A stretch of 9,619 bases of DNA from Candidatus Eiseniibacteriota bacterium (GCA_030609605.1 JAUWBY010000070.1:1-9619), one strand, 5' to 3'. Numbered from the stretch's first letter, positions 1 through 6,700 are shown. A program made the numbers and translations. The notes: generated by a model from the letters alone, not told the origin.

Positions 1-1
1 T

Positions 2-115
2 CAGCAGGAGATCCGCAGACGCACCGACACCATGAGGAGCTTTGCAGACGACAGAAGCTGTGAGAGGATCGTCAATGCACTCGTTCTAGCCAAAGAGATG
101 GGTATGTTCGACTGA
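2..115 (+). CDS. C-terminal fragment of an unidentified protein, possibly a surface-sugar enzyme
   Basis: An open frame enters from the left edge and ends at TGA 113-115, giving 37 residues that finish in GMFD. The codons are mostly G- or C-ending, like the genes to the right. The tail contains the stretch FADDRSCERIVNAL. A short acidic loop followed by a 'xxERI(V)xAL' helix is a common C-terminus in GT-B fold enzymes such as non-hydrolysing UDP-GlcNAc 2-epimerases and some glycosyltransferases, and that would suit the polysaccharide flippase downstream. The assignment rests on this short motif and the context only. The start and most of the protein are outside the window, so the function is left open. 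Confidence 0.55.
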   Translation, partial: QQEIRRRTDTMRSFADDRSCERIVNALVLAKEMGMFD

Positions 116-162
116 ATCTACACATAACTATGGACACTACCCATATTGCGGGCTTCTGGGCA

Positions 163-191
163 TCTTGATCGCAAGAGGTGCTCGATCAAGA
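163..191 (+). repeat. Inverted repeat (9-bp stem, 11-nt loop) after the first gene
   Basis: TCTTGATCG (163-171) is an exact reverse complement of CGATCAAGA (183-191), with an 11-nt loop. It sits about 50 nt past the stop of the preceding gene, which suits a transcription terminator, but no T-run follows on the plus strand, so a rho-independent terminator is not proven. It could equally be a protein-binding site. Confidence 0.5.
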
Positions 192-393
192 GCAAACATG
201 ACTGAAAATCAATTTACGTACGCGGCTCATGGACCCTGAGTTCCTTCGTCGTCCAAGCATCTCACGATTCGGCGACACGGGTATTCAGGGGGTTGCATGG
301 CAGGGAATATGCGCTAGGCTTAGGGTTCGGAACGCGAAGTGCTACCACTAGTACGAATGGCGAGTCACGTCCCGACGCCCCGAGGGTGAGTGG

Positions 394-419
394 CTGACTG
401 CGCGCCGGACGCAGTTCAG
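394..419 (+). promoter_or_regulatory. Leader hairpin 36 nt before the nucleotidyltransferase start
   Basis: CTGACTGCG (394-402) pairs with CGCAGTTCAG (410-419), with one bulged T in the right arm and a 7-nt GC-rich loop. It lies between the likely promoter region and the ribosome-binding site of the first operon gene, so it may shape a 5' leader. No T-run follows and no riboswitch family is recognisable; any regulatory role is inference. Confidence 0.4.
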
Positions 420-455
420 GTCGGATTCACGGATTGACCGAAATCAGGACGGCAC

Positions 456-1727
456 ATGCTCTACTCCTCGAACCCAGAGAAACACGAGTTCTTCGCCAAG
501 CTCCTTGAGCGGTGTGTGAGCGAGATCGTACACACCGTCTGCCGGGACGAGATTGAGGCGTTGCTCATGATTGGCGCTCCCGCTCGCGGAGAAGCCACGA
601 TCGTGGAAACTCCAACGGGTCTCTATAGTCTGAGCGATATCGATCTCATCTGTGTCGCCAAGCCATCTACGGATCGCTTGGAGCTACGCTTCCGTGTCGC
701 ACCCCTCATGGCGAAACTGAATGAGGAACTGGCCTCTGATTGCACCGGCATTGACATGTCGTTCAAGACACACGTCCATCTGACCTCCCCATATCCTCTC
801 ATCTCGAACTACGAACTTGCACGTTCACCCGTGTGCCTGTATGGAGACGACAGCATTCTTTCATCCATCGCGACGGTCGAGGCCGGTGAGATTCTGATTG
901 CGGATGCCCTGAGATTCGCCCACAACCGCTGCTTCGAACAGCTGCTCGCACGACCCCTGCCTGAAGCGGATCCCGCGGACTTCTCAGCTGCTCTCTCTTC
1001 GCTCTACATGACGACCAAGCTCGCGCTCGATCTGGTGACAGCGTTCCTCTTCGCCAGGCGCAACACACCTCTCGGCTACGAAGCCAGGGTTAAGCTCTTT
1101 ATCAACGATTATCTCAACCGCGAGGAGTTCGCGCCACTCGCAGCGTCGCTCGCGCCTTTCCTCGAAGATCTGCCCGTCTGGGCCGCCTTCAAGACATCCG
1201 GCGATCTGGGGCGTCTGGTGTCACACTTCGGGACATCAGCTGATGCTGAGTCGCTTCGCCTCCTCGGGCACGATCTGTGGTACAAGTACGTGCCGTACGC
1301 GGAGGCTTTCTGGAAGAGCGTCCTCGGATCAGTTTTGGGCGCGGACATCTCACAACTTTCCATGCCGGCTATCGCCAAGCGCTTTGGGGCACTGGAGAGC
1401 CTGCCCAAGAGCATTATACGAACCCTGAGGATGCTCAAGCCCGGCGCGGCTCCAAAGGGCCTGCTCTCACCAGTGGGAATCGTGCGGCGTTCGTTCTTCG
1501 CCTCTCCCCTCGCACTTGCCTATCTGACAGCTCTCATCATGTTCTTCGGCTACTCGGAAAACGCGGATCACGAGTGGACGCGTCGCGCCACCGCGCGGTA
1601 TGCTCCGTTCTCGCTACCAGCCAGATTCAGATCCATGAGCGACCAAGAACGAGAGGGCGCTCTCATGAAGAAACTGATCTTCTTCCACCAGTCGCTGCTC
1701 CTCGGCAGGCACACGAAGGAGGACTGA
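456..1727 (+). CDS. Nucleotidyltransferase-fold protein, substrate unknown
   Basis: A 423-residue protein with the polymerase-beta-type nucleotidyltransferase signature near its N-terminus: G40 and RGE (44-46), then SDID (60-63) supplying the two metal-binding aspartates D61 and D63, and a probable third acidic residue D100 in GIDMSF. All catalytic positions are present, so it should bind a nucleotide and metal and transfer a nucleotidyl (or, as in LicD-like relatives, another phospho) group. The remaining 300 or so residues are mostly predicted helix and match no family I can name. Residues 347-365 are a hydrophobic run that could be a buried helix or a membrane contact. No signal peptide is seen. 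The start is ATG 456, with AGGA at 446-449 and an in-frame stop at 435-437. The stop overlaps the next gene's ATG (ATGA at 1727), indicating translational coupling. The link to surface glycans comes only from the neighbours. Confidence 0.8.
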   Translation: MLYSSNPEKHEFFAKLLERCVSEIVHTVCRDEIEALLMIGAPARGEATIVETPTGLYSLSDIDLICVAKPSTDRLELRFRVAPLMAKLNEELASDCTGIDMSFKTHVHLTSPYPLISNYELARSPVCLYGDDSILSSIATVEAGEILIADALRFAHNRCFEQLLARPLPEADPADFSAALSSLYMTTKLALDLVTAFLFARRNTPLGYEARVKLFINDYLNREEFAPLAASLAPFLEDLPVWAAFKTSGDLGRLVSHFGTSADAESLRLLGHDLWYKYVPYAEAFWKSVLGSVLGADISQLSMPAIAKRFGALESLPKSIIRTLRMLKPGAAPKGLLSPVGIVRRSFFASPLALAYLTALIMFFGYSENADHEWTRRATARYAPFSLPARFRSMSDQEREGALMKKLIFFHQSLLLGRHTKED

Positions 1728-2962
1728 TGACAGGTGACAAACTTGCGCTGGTATTCTTCGTGGATGCCTTGGGATGGGAGATCGCGCGGGAGCTGGACTG
1801 CTTCCGCGATGTCGCACCGTACTCCTATCGCCAGAGGACGGTCCTCGGCTACAGCTGTGCTGCACAGCCAACGATACTCACGGGGCTCATGCCGGACGAG
1901 CACGGGCACTGGGGCATGTTCTACCGTACCGAGCATTCAGAACTCAGCGAGCTTCGCTGCCTGAGGTTCCTTCCGAAGAGCGTATCAAGCCACCGCAGGT
2001 TTCGCAGGCCACTGCTGAACTACCATCGGAAGCACACGGGTTTCACCGGCTACTACAACTTCTATCGGATCCCGTTCCATCTCTTCGGCGAGTTCGACCT
2101 CATCGAAAAGAGAGATATCTACGCCCCAGGCGCGTTCGCTTCGGGCGCGAAATCGATCTTCGATAACCTTGCTGACGGTGGTGTTCCGTACCGGGTCTGG
2201 ACCTGGAAGAACGAACTCGATGAGAGCTTTGACGAGCTCGAGGCGGCGATTAGCGGCGACCACAATATGCGCTTTGCCCTTCACTATACTCCCTACATAG
2301 ACGCCTTCCTCCACGGTCACGTCGGCGACGACCAGGCGGTGGCCGGTGCTGTCGCCCTTATAGAGAAGAAGATAACGCGCGTGGTTGAACTCGCTCGCAA
2401 AGCCCGCGGCGATGTCGACGTCATCATTTTCTCCGACCACGGCATGGCGGAAACCACGGATGAGCACGACGTCATAGGGACCGTAGCAGGGCTCGGACTC
2501 AGACAGGGCAGTGACTACCATGTATTCTACGATTCGACGATGGCGAGGTTCTGGTTTGAGTCTCCCCGCGCACGCGAGACGATCATCGACGCGCTGGGGG
2601 AGCTTGGTTGTGGAACCACCCTCTCCGATGAAGACCTCAAACGTGAGGGCGTCTTCTTCGACGACAGACGCTTCGGCGAAGTCGTCTTCCTGATGGACCC
2701 GACGAAGCTCATAGTCCCGAGCTACATGGGCGGAAGGGCTCCGCGAGGAATGCACGGCTTCAGCCCCGAGCACAAGGACTCATACGCCATGATCGCGGCA
2801 AGCTTCGAAATAGACCCTGAGCCGACCCACATCAGAGACTCGTTCCGCGTAATGATGCAGGTGGCCGGGCTTCAGGCGGCAGCAGGAACCCTCGAGAAAC
2901 ACAGCGGTTCGGCCGACTCGGACGGAATGACCTCAGACGGCAACCGGGAGACCTCGGCGTGA
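1727..2962 (+). CDS. Alkaline-phosphatase-superfamily phosphodiesterase/phosphatase, apparently cytosolic
   Basis: A 411-residue protein with the metal site of the type I phosphodiesterase/nucleotide pyrophosphatase branch of the alkaline phosphatase superfamily. Visible in order are D13 (FFVDALGW), a nucleophile region with probable S43 upstream of PTILTGLMPDEHG (48-60), D192 with H196/H198 (YIDAFLHGH), SDHGM (236-240, D237 and H238) and a late histidine H343 in GMHGFSPEH. Family members hydrolyse phosphomono- or phosphodiesters with two metal ions. The N-terminus begins directly with the catalytic strand and has no signal peptide, so it should act in the cytosol. The last 25 or so residues are a Ser/Gly/Asp-rich tail, probably disordered. 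The start is ATG 1727, with AAGGAGG at 1716-1722. The frame stays open upstream to 1277, but that part is read in another frame by the preceding gene. It overlaps the flippase start by 4 bp. The substrate is unknown; a phosphorylated glycan or lipid intermediate is a guess from context. Confidence 0.88.
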   Translation: MTGDKLALVFFVDALGWEIARELDCFRDVAPYSYRQRTVLGYSCAAQPTILTGLMPDEHGHWGMFYRTEHSELSELRCLRFLPKSVSSHRRFRRPLLNYHRKHTGFTGYYNFYRIPFHLFGEFDLIEKRDIYAPGAFASGAKSIFDNLADGGVPYRVWTWKNELDESFDELEAAISGDHNMRFALHYTPYIDAFLHGHVGDDQAVAGAVALIEKKITRVVELARKARGDVDVIIFSDHGMAETTDEHDVIGTVAGLGLRQGSDYHVFYDSTMARFWFESPRARETIIDALGELGCGTTLSDEDLKREGVFFDDRRFGEVVFLMDPTKLIVPSYMGGRAPRGMHGFSPEHKDSYAMIAASFEIDPEPTHIRDSFRVMMQVAGLQAAAGTLEKHSGSADSDGMTSDGNRETSA

Positions 2963-4476
2963 GCGAAAACAACTCCGACCGCCACCTGATCCACGTCGCG
3001 AAGCAGGCGACGGGCGTGATGACTTACCAGTTCATAGGCATCGCGCTCGGGTTCGGATCGAACCTTCTCTTCGCACGTGTCCTTGGAGCAGAGCTTCTGG
3101 GCGTCTTTGTGCTGGCACAGACGACACTTCTGATTCTCTCCCTCGCTGCTTCCTTCGGTGTCGGCCCGATGCTGCTCCGATTCATCCCTGTCGCGCTGAG
3201 TCGTGGAGATCGAGAAGGCGCTGCAAGCGTCTTCGCCGTCGGTGCACGCGCCGTGCTCGTCACGAGCGCAATCACGATAGCTGTCCTGTTCTTGGGACGC
3301 GATGTTCTCGCGAACCGGATCTTCAACGAACCCCGGCTTCTCAACCTGATTCCCATCGTCGCGATCGCGATTCTACCGGCAGCCTTCGTGAAGGTGTTCG
3401 GCTTCTCGCTCAGAGCGATCAAGCAGACCTACCGCGAGACGTTCTGCGTAGAGATCGTGGCCAAGAGTGCGAAACTACTGATCTTCCTCCTTCTCCTTTC
3501 CACTGGGCTCAAGCTGACGGGCCTCACTTGGGCGCTCACAGCCTCGCATACGGCCGCGGCAGCAGCCATGGCGTTCGTCATCGATCGTCATGCCCACTAT
3601 CTGACTCGCGGGCCGCGCGAGACAACAGTCTCGACCAGACAGATCTTCACGTTCAGCGCCACCATGACGTTTGTCGCGTTTATGAACTACAGTCTCAGCA
3701 TTACAGATCGGACAATGCTCGGAATCCTGAGCACATCGGAAGACGTCGGCATCTACAACATCGCCTTCCTCATCTCGAACATGCTCACGCTCGTGTTCAT
3801 GGGGTTCAACAACGCATTCTCGCCACTCATTTCGGAGCTCTATCACAACGACCGCAAGGAGGAACTGCACAACCTCTATTCCTCTCTCACGCGCACCGTT
3901 CTCATCATCGTCCTGCCTGCGCTGATCTGGATAGTGGGCTTCGGAGATGATCTGCTTCTGTTCTTCGGAGAAGACTTCCAGGCGGGCTATCTTGCTATGG
4001 TGATCCTCGGGGCGGGCGTTCTCACGCGCTGCGCAGTCGGCTCGGTCGGAACAATCCTCATGCTGTCCGGTCACCAGATCTACAACGCCGTCAACATCGC
4101 AGCGGTAACGGCAGCCAACATCGCACTGAACCTGTTCCTGATCCCCCGCTACGGTGTGCTCGGAGCGGCGATTGCCACATCGATTTCGCTTGCAGCCATC
4201 AATGTGGTCGGACTCATTGAGGTGAAACTGCTGATCGGGATCTGGCCGTACAGACTCTCCTACCTGAAGCTTGTGGCGGCCGGAGCGGTCGCACTGGCGG
4301 GCAACCTCTACCTGCGCGATCGCACGCCGGAGTTCTCGTTCGCTCCGGCAATCCTCATGCTTGTCGCCACCTTCGTGGTCTTTCTGGGAGTGCTCGCGCT
4401 TCTGGGAATCGAGGAAGATGATCGCATGCTGTTCGGACGGATGATACGAAGGGTCGGGCGCGGGAAGAAGGAGTAG
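2959..4476 (+). CDS. Polysaccharide/lipid-linked oligosaccharide flippase (Wzx-type, MOP superfamily)
   Basis: A 505-residue, very hydrophobic protein with about a dozen or more membrane segments (for example 22-60, 98-113, 128-150, 172-190, 265-285, 313-336, 345-365, 378-395, 400-420, 436-450 and 462-483), the size and layout of Wzx/RfbX-like polysaccharide biosynthesis proteins. Conserved-looking features are the N-terminal GFGSNLLFARVLGAELLG, the mid-protein DVGIYN, FNNAFSPLISELY, and the late LIPRYGVLGAAIAT. Such proteins move undecaprenyl- or dolichyl-linked glycans across the cytoplasmic membrane. The start is GTG 2959, inside the preceding stop (GTGA), with GGGAG at 2946-2950. A basic C-terminal tail (RRVGRGKKE) should lie in the cytosol. 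It is the last gene of the operon and is followed by a terminator. A second, related flippase is at the right edge on the opposite strand. Confidence 0.92.
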   Translation: MSENNSDRHLIHVAKQATGVMTYQFIGIALGFGSNLLFARVLGAELLGVFVLAQTTLLILSLAASFGVGPMLLRFIPVALSRGDREGAASVFAVGARAVLVTSAITIAVLFLGRDVLANRIFNEPRLLNLIPIVAIAILPAAFVKVFGFSLRAIKQTYRETFCVEIVAKSAKLLIFLLLLSTGLKLTGLTWALTASHTAAAAAMAFVIDRHAHYLTRGPRETTVSTRQIFTFSATMTFVAFMNYSLSITDRTMLGILSTSEDVGIYNIAFLISNMLTLVFMGFNNAFSPLISELYHNDRKEELHNLYSSLTRTVLIIVLPALIWIVGFGDDLLLFFGEDFQAGYLAMVILGAGVLTRCAVGSVGTILMLSGHQIYNAVNIAAVTAANIALNLFLIPRYGVLGAAIATSISLAAINVVGLIEVKLLIGIWPYRLSYLKLVAAGAVALAGNLYLRDRTPEFSFAPAILMLVATFVVFLGVLALLGIEEDDRMLFGRMIRRVGRGKKE

Positions 4477-4500
4477 TCCTCAGAGAAGAAGTGAGCCTCA

Positions 4501-4543
4501 AAGAAAGCGGGGTCGTCCGTTCATCCGGTCGACCCCGTTTCTT
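4501..4543. terminator. Rho-independent terminator shared by converging flippase and csp genes
   Basis: CGGGGTCG (4508-4515) pairs with CGACCCCG (4530-4537). Beyond a bulged G4507, AAGAAA (4501-4506) pairs with TTTCTT (4538-4543). The loop can add a further CCG/CGG pair. On the plus strand the GC stem is followed by TTTCTT, and on the minus strand by TTTCTTT, so the element can stop transcripts from both sides. It sits 24 nt after the flippase stop and 29 nt past the csp stop. Confidence 0.85.
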
Positions 4544-4572
4544 GAAGTGCTACCTAACAGGTTGGTCCGATG

Positions 4573-4788
4573 CTATTCTTCAACCATGACGACGTTCTCA
4601 GCCGCCGGACCCTTCTCACCATCGACGATATCGAACTCCACGTGATCGCCTTCGTTCAGGCTCTTGAAGCTCGTATCACCCTTGATGGCGGAGAAGTGCA
4701 CAAACACGTCCTTCGATCCGTCGTCAGGCGTGATAAATCCAAAGCCTTTACTGTCATTGAACCACTTCACTCTTCCTGTCGTACTCAC
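4573..4788 (-). CDS. Cold-shock protein (CspA family)
   Basis: A 71-residue, single cold-shock-domain protein of the standard family length. It has the nucleic-acid-binding signatures KWFN (8-11), RNP1 KGFGFI (14-19) and RNP2 VFVHF (28-32), and ends in the usual ENV plus a short acidic tail. It binds single-stranded RNA and DNA as an RNA chaperone that melts secondary structure in the cytosol. The start is GTG (4786-4788), since an in-frame TAG lies three codons upstream. The ribosome-binding site (GAGGTAGGT) is only a partial match. The gene is monocistronic: it has its own consensus promoter, a long leader and a terminator. Family membership is certain; whether it is cold-induced or constitutive cannot be told from the protein. 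Confidence 0.97.
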   Translation of the reverse strand: MSTTGRVKWFNDSKGFGFITPDDGSKDVFVHFSAIKGDTSFKSLNEGDHVEFDIVDGEKGPAAENVVMVEE

Positions 4789-4919
4789 AGCTACCTACCT
4801 CTTTCGATCCAGCCGGGGAACAGCATCACCATTCTTACCGACTTTGCCCTGCCGGAAACCGGGTGGCTCGCACCCGTCCCAGCGACTTCTACAACGCGGA
4901 GGCCTCATCGCCTCCGTCA
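4789..4919 (-). promoter_or_regulatory. Long 5' leader of the csp mRNA
   Basis: Counting about 7 nt past the -10 box places transcription start near 4919, leaving a leader of about 130 nt before the GTG start. At its 5' end is a perfect 7-bp hairpin (4897-4903 with 4910-4916, 6-nt loop), and further in a CCGG-AAA-CCGG mini-hairpin near 4856. Long structured leaders that control translation and stability are well known for cspA-type mRNAs. That this one acts as a temperature-responsive element is inference. Confidence 0.55.
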
Positions 4920-4925
4920 CGTAGT

Positions 4926-4954
4926 ATTATAGTGGCTCATCTCAGATGTGTCAA
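4926..4954 (-). promoter_or_regulatory. Perfect sigma-70 consensus promoter for csp
   Basis: On the minus strand the -35 box is TTGACA (4949-4954), followed by a spacer of exactly 17 nt and a -10 box of TATAAT (4926-4931). Both hexamers match the consensus at 6 of 6 positions. It is correctly oriented and lies upstream of csp, so strong expression is expected. Confidence 0.9.
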
Positions 4955-5129
4955 GCACAAGAATGCCGCATTGCTGGATCCATCCGAGATTACCGACATT
5001 GCCGATTGCGTATTTTCCCTGCCACTGTCAAGGGCGGTTCCGCGGCCCCAGGAATTCCCATAAGCCCTAGCCACTGGGGCTTGCAGCAACAATGTAGTCC
5101 GCTTGCCGCCGGACATCCGCCGCCCGCCT
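4955..5129 (-). other. Region between fumarase beta and the csp promoter, with small hairpins
   Basis: No gene is seen. It holds a 6-bp inverted repeat (AAGCCC 5062-5067 with GGGCTT 5077-5082) and a 5-bp one (GTCCG 5097-5101 with CGGAC 5110-5114). Either could end the fumarase transcript, but neither is followed by a T-run on the minus strand, so no terminator is called. A lone TTGACA on the minus strand (5026-5031) has no -10 partner. Confidence 0.45.
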
Positions 5130-5708
5130 CTACCCCACCAGCTTCTCGTACTCGCCCCTGGATTTCTCCAGGATCTCGTCATGGAGCGAATTCCCGTGTG
5201 AGTCCATTGTCACGATGGCCGGGAAATTCTCGACCCGTATGACCCAGAAGGCCTCGGGCACACCGAATTCCTCAAGCTTCTTGACATCGAGAACTTCCAC
5301 AACCGACTGCGCGAGCGTCGTGGCGATTCCGCCGATGGCGGAGAGATAGACACTTCCGAACTCGCCGCATGCAGCAAGCGTGTCGGCGCCCATGCCACCC
5401 TTGCCGATCGCCGCCCTCACATCGTACTTCTCGAAAACCTTGGCCTCGTACGGCTCCTCACGAATACTCGTCGTCGGACCGGCGGCTACGAACGTGTACT
5501 TGCCGTCATCGCCCTTCTTCACAACAGGACCACAGTGGTAGATCATGCTGCCCTTGAGCAGATCCCTTACGTCCTCGCCGTCGGTCTCCACAAGGTACTT
5601 GTGGGCCGCATCCCGGGCCGTGACCATAACGCCCGTGATCGAGACCTCGTCACCCGCCTTGAGCTTGCGAATCTCGTCGGCAGAGACCGGTAGCTTAATC
5701 CCAATCAT
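5130..5708 (-). CDS. Class I fumarate hydratase (or tartrate dehydratase) beta subunit
   Basis: A 192-residue protein, the usual length for the separate C-terminal subunit of [4Fe-4S] hydro-lyases. Recognisable blocks are YHCGPVV (57-63), AGPTTSIREEPYE (76-88), the glycine motif IGKGGMG (101-107) and the C-terminal PEAFWVIRVENFPAIVTMD (151-169) followed by SHGNSLH. With the alpha subunit it interconverts fumarate and malate in the TCA cycle, running in reverse in many anaerobes. The start is ATG 5708, with AGGAGGT 5 nt upstream, located inside the end of the alpha gene; the 14-bp overlap indicates coupled translation. The sequence alone does not separate two-subunit fumarase from L-tartrate dehydratase; fumarase is preferred because it is the more widespread activity. 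Confidence 0.9.
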   Translation of the reverse strand: MIGIKLPVSADEIRKLKAGDEVSITGVMVTARDAAHKYLVETDGEDVRDLLKGSMIYHCGPVVKKGDDGKYTFVAAGPTTSIREEPYEAKVFEKYDVRAAIGKGGMGADTLAACGEFGSVYLSAIGGIATTLAQSVVEVLDVKKLEEFGVPEAFWVIRVENFPAIVTMDSHGNSLHDEILEKSRGEYEKLVG

Positions 5709-6576
5709 ACGCGACCTCCTCTCCCTTGAGCGTCATGAAGGCCTTGCGGGCCGCCCAACACAGGTAGGCGATGGAAACGAAGAAGCAGGCAGGCAACCTG
5801 TGGAGCTGGCCGGCCTTCACACCGATCACAGTAGTCTTGCCGCCCAAGCCCATCGGACCGATACTTAACAGGTTCAGTTCATCCATGAGGCGCTTTTCCA
5901 GACCGGCGAGCTCAGGGTCCGCGTTGGTGTCGCCAAGATCGCGCAGAAGCTGCTTCTTGGCCACACCGTACGATGAATCGCGATTCCCACCTACGCCGAC
6001 CCCCATAATCCCGGGTGAGCAACCTTTGCCCTGTGCCTGGAAGACAGCATCCACCACACATCTTCTCACACCGTCGAGATCGCGCCCGGCCTTCAGCCGC
6101 CCGTCCGGGAGCTTGTACTGCGCGCACACATTCTCCGAACCGCCGCCCTTGAGGAGAAGCTTGACACGGAGTCCGTTCTCGTCTCTCTCGGTGAAGTGGA
6201 AGTTCGGCGCCCCGGCACCAAGATTGTCGCCGGAGTTCTTGCCGGTGATCGAATCGACTGCGTTCGGCCTCAGGTAGTACCGTGCCGTCGCCTCTGCTGT
6301 CGCGGCCTCTATCGCCTCAACGAGCTGGCTCTGCCGGTAGTCCGGACCGTACTCTATGAAGAAGTAGAGGGCCCCCGTATCTTGACAGATCGGCGTCTCC
6401 GCCTCCTTGGCCTTCTGGGAGTTCTCCAGAAGCAGGCCGAGCGTGGACGCCGCCGCCGAGCCGGGCTCCTCATTCTCGATGCCCCTGCGAAGAGCCTCCA
6501 CAACATCCGGCGGAAGCGATGTGGATGCCCGCCTGATGAGTTCGAGGAAGTGCGCAGTGAGCTTCTCGTGCTCCAT
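5695..6576 (-). CDS. Class I fumarate hydratase (or tartrate dehydratase) alpha subunit
   Basis: A 293-residue protein, the typical length of the iron-sulfur-bearing N-terminal subunit of the split class I fumarase/tartrate dehydratase family. Motifs in order are PICQDTGA (62-69), GDNLGAGAPNFHF (116-128), LLKGGGSENVC (141-151), GKGCSPGIMGVGVGG (183-197), and GPMGLGGKTTVIGVKAG (240-256) leading into YLCWAARK (271-278). The probable [4Fe-4S] ligands are C64, C186 and C273, by comparison with the single-chain enzymes. The cluster is oxygen-sensitive, which fits an anaerobic host. The start is ATG 6576, with AGGAGG 7 nt upstream. It is the first gene of the pair, with a promoter and a leader hairpin in front. 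C264, in RLPACFFVS, stands where I recall serine in most relatives. Confidence 0.92.
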   Translation of the reverse strand: MEHEKLTAHFLELIRRASTSLPPDVVEALRRGIENEEPGSAAASTLGLLLENSQKAKEAETPICQDTGALYFFIEYGPDYRQSQLVEAIEAATAEATARYYLRPNAVDSITGKNSGDNLGAGAPNFHFTERDENGLRVKLLLKGGGSENVCAQYKLPDGRLKAGRDLDGVRRCVVDAVFQAQGKGCSPGIMGVGVGGNRDSSYGVAKKQLLRDLGDTNADPELAGLEKRLMDELNLLSIGPMGLGGKTTVIGVKAGQLHRLPACFFVSIAYLCWAARKAFMTLKGEEVAYDWD

Positions 6577-6600
6577 TTATCCCCCTCCTACGTAAAGACA

Positions 6601-6619
6601 GCCCGAAGCAGTTTCGGGC
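6601..6619 (-). promoter_or_regulatory. Hairpin in the fumarase mRNA leader
   Basis: GCCCGAA (6601-6607) and TTCGGGC (6613-6619) form a perfect 7-bp stem with a 5-nt loop. It lies about 15 nt after the predicted transcription start and 11 nt before the AGGAGG ribosome-binding site. On the minus strand it is followed by TGTCTTTACG, a weak T-rich stretch, so it could be an attenuator, an RNA-stabilising 5' hairpin or a protein-binding site. Confidence 0.5.
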
Positions 6620-6639
6620 ACCAGAATGGCTCACCAGCA

Positions 6640-6668
6640 ATTCTACTCCCAGCCCCGGGGACCGTCAA
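6640..6668 (-). promoter_or_regulatory. Sigma-70 promoter for the fumarase genes
   Basis: On the minus strand, TTGACG (6663-6668, 5 of 6) and TAGAAT (6640-6645, 5 of 6) are separated by exactly 17 nt. The predicted start near 6633 gives a leader of about 57 nt ahead of the alpha subunit gene. Position, strand and spacing all agree. Confidence 0.75.
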
Positions 6669-6700
6669 AGCCAATCGTCTGCATCTCAACGCAGGGACGC

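Larger units (their letters stand above)
116..455. other. 340-bp non-coding spacer upstream of the surface-glycan operon
   Basis: No convincing gene lies here on the plus strand. The only candidate is a 40-codon frame (229-351) with no Shine-Dalgarno and no recognisable sequence. The first part (about 116-220) is visibly richer in A and T than the flanking genes. The spacer holds two inverted repeats, annotated separately, and no promoter close to consensus. The operon promoter probably lies here, but I cannot place it; the best match found (TTGCAT ... TAGGCT around 293-320) is too weak to call. Confidence 0.6.

Noticed and set aside
229..351. 40-codon frame in the spacer before the operon
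   Set aside because: It has no Shine-Dalgarno, no typical codon bias and no similarity I recognise; its length is within chance expectation.
116..455. Possible CRISPR array, tRNA or insertion-sequence end in the longest intergenic stretch
   Set aside because: There are no regularly spaced repeats, no cloverleaf arms or T-loop-like sequence, and no paired terminal repeats or target-site duplications.
1277..1726. Upstream extension of the phosphodiesterase frame by 150 codons to an ATG at 1277
   Set aside because: This part overlaps the nucleotidyltransferase gene in another frame and reads as low-quality, Arg/Pro-rich sequence. The ATG at 1727 has an AAGGAGG ribosome-binding site and begins the catalytic domain.
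1985..2773. 262-codon open frame on the minus strand
   Set aside because: It is fully antisense to the phosphodiesterase, whose motifs are intact. It has no recognisable domain and is explained by GC-rich codon bias.
3475..4074. 199-codon minus-strand open frame
   Set aside because: It is antisense to the flippase, and its composition (many Glu, Arg and His) is what hydrophobic codons give when read in reverse.
5026..5031. Second TTGACA on the minus strand upstream of csp
   Set aside because: No -10-like hexamer is present at 16-18 nt spacing; the perfect promoter at 4926-4954 explains csp expression.
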